Part shown: one piece after another, positions 62,148-64,000 of the stretch
How the letters are laid out: the number at the start of each line of letters is the position of its first letter
Position numbering within the stretch: the stretch's first letter is position 1
Assembly: GCA_003149635.1 (NCBI GenBank)
Contig: QCWI01000003.1
Span: 248,001-312,000 of the forward strand
DNA: 64,000 nt
From: Fluviicola sp. XM-24bin1
GTDB lineage: Bacteria; Bacteroidota; Bacteroidia; Flavobacteriales_D; Crocinitomicaceae
Direction of reading: 5' to 3'
Made by a program: the position numbers and the translations under genes
The notes under the pieces: generated by a model
Databases searched by the model: none
What the model was told of the DNA's origin: nothing
What the model saw: only the letters and a program-made list of their open reading frames with translations

Positions 62148-62546
62148 ATGCCATATTCATCTTCTCTTTTCTTCCTATTATTTGGTTTGAGCCTATTAGC
62201 TCAAGAACCGACTGATACAGCAGATGTAACAACGGAAACCGACTATACTTTGCGTGTTTATATAAGTTCACAAGAATATTCCAACGGTCAGGAAGAAATT
62301 CTGGGTGTGTACGCTCGTTCATTTACCAATATTATTTCCAGTCCTTATACGCTTCGATATCTCGTCGGAGACTCTTTAGCGGAAATAGGTTTGAAAAAAT
62401 ACTGGGGATTTAGTATTGGCTCGAATCATTTCAGATTAATTGGCGGACATCCCTATCACATTTACCATGAAGGAAAATTGATTTATTACGAATCTGGGGA
62501 AGGGTTATTAAGGAACTTAAGTCGTTTGGATTTTCTTTGCTATTAG
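62148..62546 (+). CDS. Small secreted protein of unknown function
   Basis: 132 aa with signal peptide (SSLFFLLFGLSLLAQ), then a beta-rich soluble part with many tyrosines. No family recognised, no lipobox, no T9SS tail. The region from here to the right edge is more AT-rich to the eye than the T9SS genes before it and includes a recombinase remnant, consistent with an acquired segment. Confidence 0.55.
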   Translation: MPYSSSLFFLLFGLSLLAQEPTDTADVTTETDYTLRVYISSQEYSNGQEEILGVYARSFTNIISSPYTLRYLVGDSLAEIGLKKYWGFSIGSNHFRLIGGHPYHIYHEGKLIYYESGEGLLRNLSRLDFLCY

Positions 62547-62780
62547 CCTCTTTAGCTGGAAGATCTGATTTCTTTTTCTCACCTGAATAAGATCGATTGA
62601 TTAAGTACCTGACAAGAAGAATTAAAATTCCAAGGATCAGGAATGCTTAAAAATCTCAACGGAAACCGTCTGGATCATCATCGTAATACCTTCCCATTTC
62701 AGCTAAAGTGTTAAATCATAGGATAGTAACCAAGAAAGTGTTAAGCAACCTCATGTTTATAAACTTAAATAAATAATTAC

Positions 62781-63085
62781 ATGAAAGTAACAATCCGACA
62801 AAAGTCTGTTGTGCAATATCTGTATGCCGACATTTCCGTTTCAGGCATCCGTACCAAATGTACATTGGACATTTCCGTTAAGGATGGATAGTTCAACAAA
62901 AAACAAAGGGAGTGCAGGGTGTATTAAGTGAAGAAACCAATATTCTCATTCATCAATTCAAGACCGAAATCATAGACATGGTGCGCACTCTACAAGGCAA
63001 AGGCGAATTGTCAAGGTCGAGCATTGCGGATAGCGTAAAAGAAATCAAACAACGACTTTCTTGGTTACTGTATGAAAACTCCTAA
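62781..63085 (+). pseudogene. Tyrosine recombinase remnant, arm-binding domain only
   Basis: The ATG at 62781 opens MKVTIRQKSVVQYLYADISV, the pattern of the arm-DNA-binding domain that starts Bacteroidota tyrosine recombinases. A TAG at 62889-62891 is followed by FNKKQRE, where relatives have W-N-x-K-K-Q-R, so TGG to TAG is likely. The reading then shifts frame to GVLSEETNILIHQFKTEIID ... ADSVKEIKQRL and ends at 63085. The core-binding and catalytic domains are gone. A decayed, truncated integrase from a former mobile element. Confidence 0.6.
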
Positions 63086-63231
63086 CCTCTCCACCAACCC
63101 AATAGCCAGCCGAATCGGTGTATGCGCATATTTTTACTTTTCGATTACTGGAAAATAGAATATTGATGATAGTCAAGGTTGCAAATCTGCTGATTAATCG
63201 TATTATAGTTTAGTTTTTTTTCTACTTAATT
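63086..63231. other. Gene-free remainder
   Basis: No supported feature is seen here. Together with 62547-62780 it makes up the non-coding surroundings of the recombinase remnant. Confidence 0.4.
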
Positions 63232-63876
63232 TTAGGTTGACTTATTGAGCTTCAGGACGAGGCCCGCGCCAAAGTTTAGCTGTGCAAGGGGCGCTGAAGC
63301 GTCAATTGACATGCCAAGATACGAGCCTCCAGTACCTATTCCTGCGTGTATTCCACTTCCTGCAAAAATTAGGGGAGCAAAGTACCGAACTCTAATTCGA
63401 GCCGAAAGCTTTTCGTTCAATTTAATTAATGTTCCACCTCCAAAATTTAGAGTAAACCTAACAGGGTCATCTGCGTCATCTGCTCGCACATTGAAAATGG
63501 AAGTTCCACTACCAATTGATAGGATGGGAGTGAAGACGCTCATATTTTCGAAGTATTGTAGATAGTTTAGGGAGATGCTATGAATGTCAACTGTAGTGTA
63601 GAAATCTTCGTGATCAGTAAATGAATAACTCGTAAACTCTAAGGGCGTTTGGTAGTTACCGGAATAGTTAAGCTCAAATCCAAACTTATCGTTCTGAATA
63701 TATCCAATGGATCCATCAAAACCAAAATTGTTTCCAACATCTACCAACCCTTCTTTAAATTGTACTTTACCATTCAAGAGGTAGGTTCCTGAAACTTCCG
63801 AATAAAGATCAAACTGAGCTAAACAATACTGACTAGTGAGAAGAGCTGAGATTACTAAATATTTCATACTTATCAT
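63232..63876 (-). CDS. Outer-membrane beta-barrel protein, unknown function
   Basis: 214 aa with signal peptide (MKYLVISALLTSQYCLAQ). Alternating amphipathic strands run to the end (LAQLNFGAGLVLKL), in the style of small OmpW/OprF-like or porin-family barrels. I use the ATG at 63876 because it overlaps the TGA of the upstream partial gene (ATGA); an ATG at 63867 is also possible. Translational coupling suggests joint work with the upstream gene, which lies mostly outside the window. Confidence 0.7.
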   Translation of the reverse strand: MISMKYLVISALLTSQYCLAQFDLYSEVSGTYLLNGKVQFKEGLVDVGNNFGFDGSIGYIQNDKFGFELNYSGNYQTPLEFTSYSFTDHEDFYTTVDIHSISLNYLQYFENMSVFTPILSIGSGTSIFNVRADDADDPVRFTLNFGGGTLIKLNEKLSARIRVRYFAPLIFAGSGIHAGIGTGGSYLGMSIDASAPLAQLNFGAGLVLKLNKST

Positions 63877-64000
63877 AATTTGATTTTGTCCATTGGGATA
63901 TCCGTACCATTGAGCAAGTAGAAGTAGGCCTCAAACATGTGGTGATTCCATATCTCATCTGCCGTTTCTGGAAATTTCTTGTAATACTCATCATTAGGAC
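63873..64000 (-). CDS. Partial gene, C-terminal end only
   Basis: An open frame on the minus strand enters from the right edge and stops at TGA 63873-63875, giving PNDEYYKKFPETADEIWNHH then MFEAYFYLLNGTDIPMDKIK and one leucine. No family can be named from 42 residues. Its stop overlaps the start of the barrel gene by ATGA. Confidence 0.6.
   Translation of the reverse strand, partial: PNDEYYKKFPETADEIWNHHMFEAYFYLLNGTDIPMDKIKL

Overview
The window looks like chromosome of a free-living Bacteroidota bacterium, most likely Flavobacteriales. This is an inference from gene content: at least seven secreted proteins end in a type IX secretion (T9SS) C-terminal sorting domain, there is a FecI/FecR/TonB-receptor regulatory trio, an OMP_b-brl_3-type receptor, an FGE-domain membrane protein and a protein with the Bacteroidota Cys-rich 'CxxxW...CGR' N-terminus. 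Several genes also have a TAnnTTTG -7 promoter element upstream. No rRNA, tRNA or CRISPR array was seen. Both edges cut genes: a Cys-rich anchored protein on the left (minus strand) and an unknown protein on the right (minus strand).

Layout. 0-2.6 kb: TonB-like anchored protein, then an ECF sigma factor translationally coupled to a membrane FGE-domain protein. 2.7-6.6 kb: AT-rich pair, a polytopic membrane protein and a DUF5060 glycoside hydrolase with T9SS tail. 6.8-9.8 kb: dxs and a metallo-beta-lactamase-fold hydrolase. 9.9-19.6 kb: T9SS proteins, ABC exporter, CDF metal transporter, DUF2807 protein with a broken 5' end, MFS sugar transporter and an outer-membrane-protein pseudogene. 19.7-22.3 kb: feoA-feoB-small Cys protein bracketed by two 127-bp inverted-terminus elements. 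22.3-24.7 kb: aspartate kinase and gpsA. 24.8-39 kb: PKD-repeat T9SS protein, S9 glutamyl-endopeptidase-like peptidase, two divergent Asp-box/sortilin-type propeller paralogues and a metzincin protease. 39-41 kb: small membrane protein and an unknown secreted protein. 41.2-47.2 kb: four overlapping genes (SGNH hydrolase, RND/MMPL exporter, processive-type GT2, GT-C membrane glycosyltransferase). 47.2-58 kb: decayed DUF4157 gene, DtxR-family regulator, FecIRA-type locus, membrane protein plus pseudogene paralogue, TonB receptor, small proteins. 58-64 kb: two more T9SS proteins, small secreted protein, tyrosine-recombinase remnant, beta-barrel protein.

The best candidate for an undescribed system is the four-gene 41.2-47.2 kb operon, whose parts together suggest assembly, acyl modification and export of a glycolipid or glycan. 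Two other features stand out. First, there are at least three families of short palindromic or inverted-terminus elements in intergenic DNA, two copies of one framing the ferrous-iron uptake genes and supplying stop-codon bases to both neighbours. Second, there is an unusually high number of small genes broken by single stops or frameshifts, which is either real gene decay or consensus error in the assembly. A perfect 15-bp-arm hairpin covering a plausible start codon of the fecI-like sigma gene is a possible translational switch. All functions are read from motifs by eye; no database search was possible.
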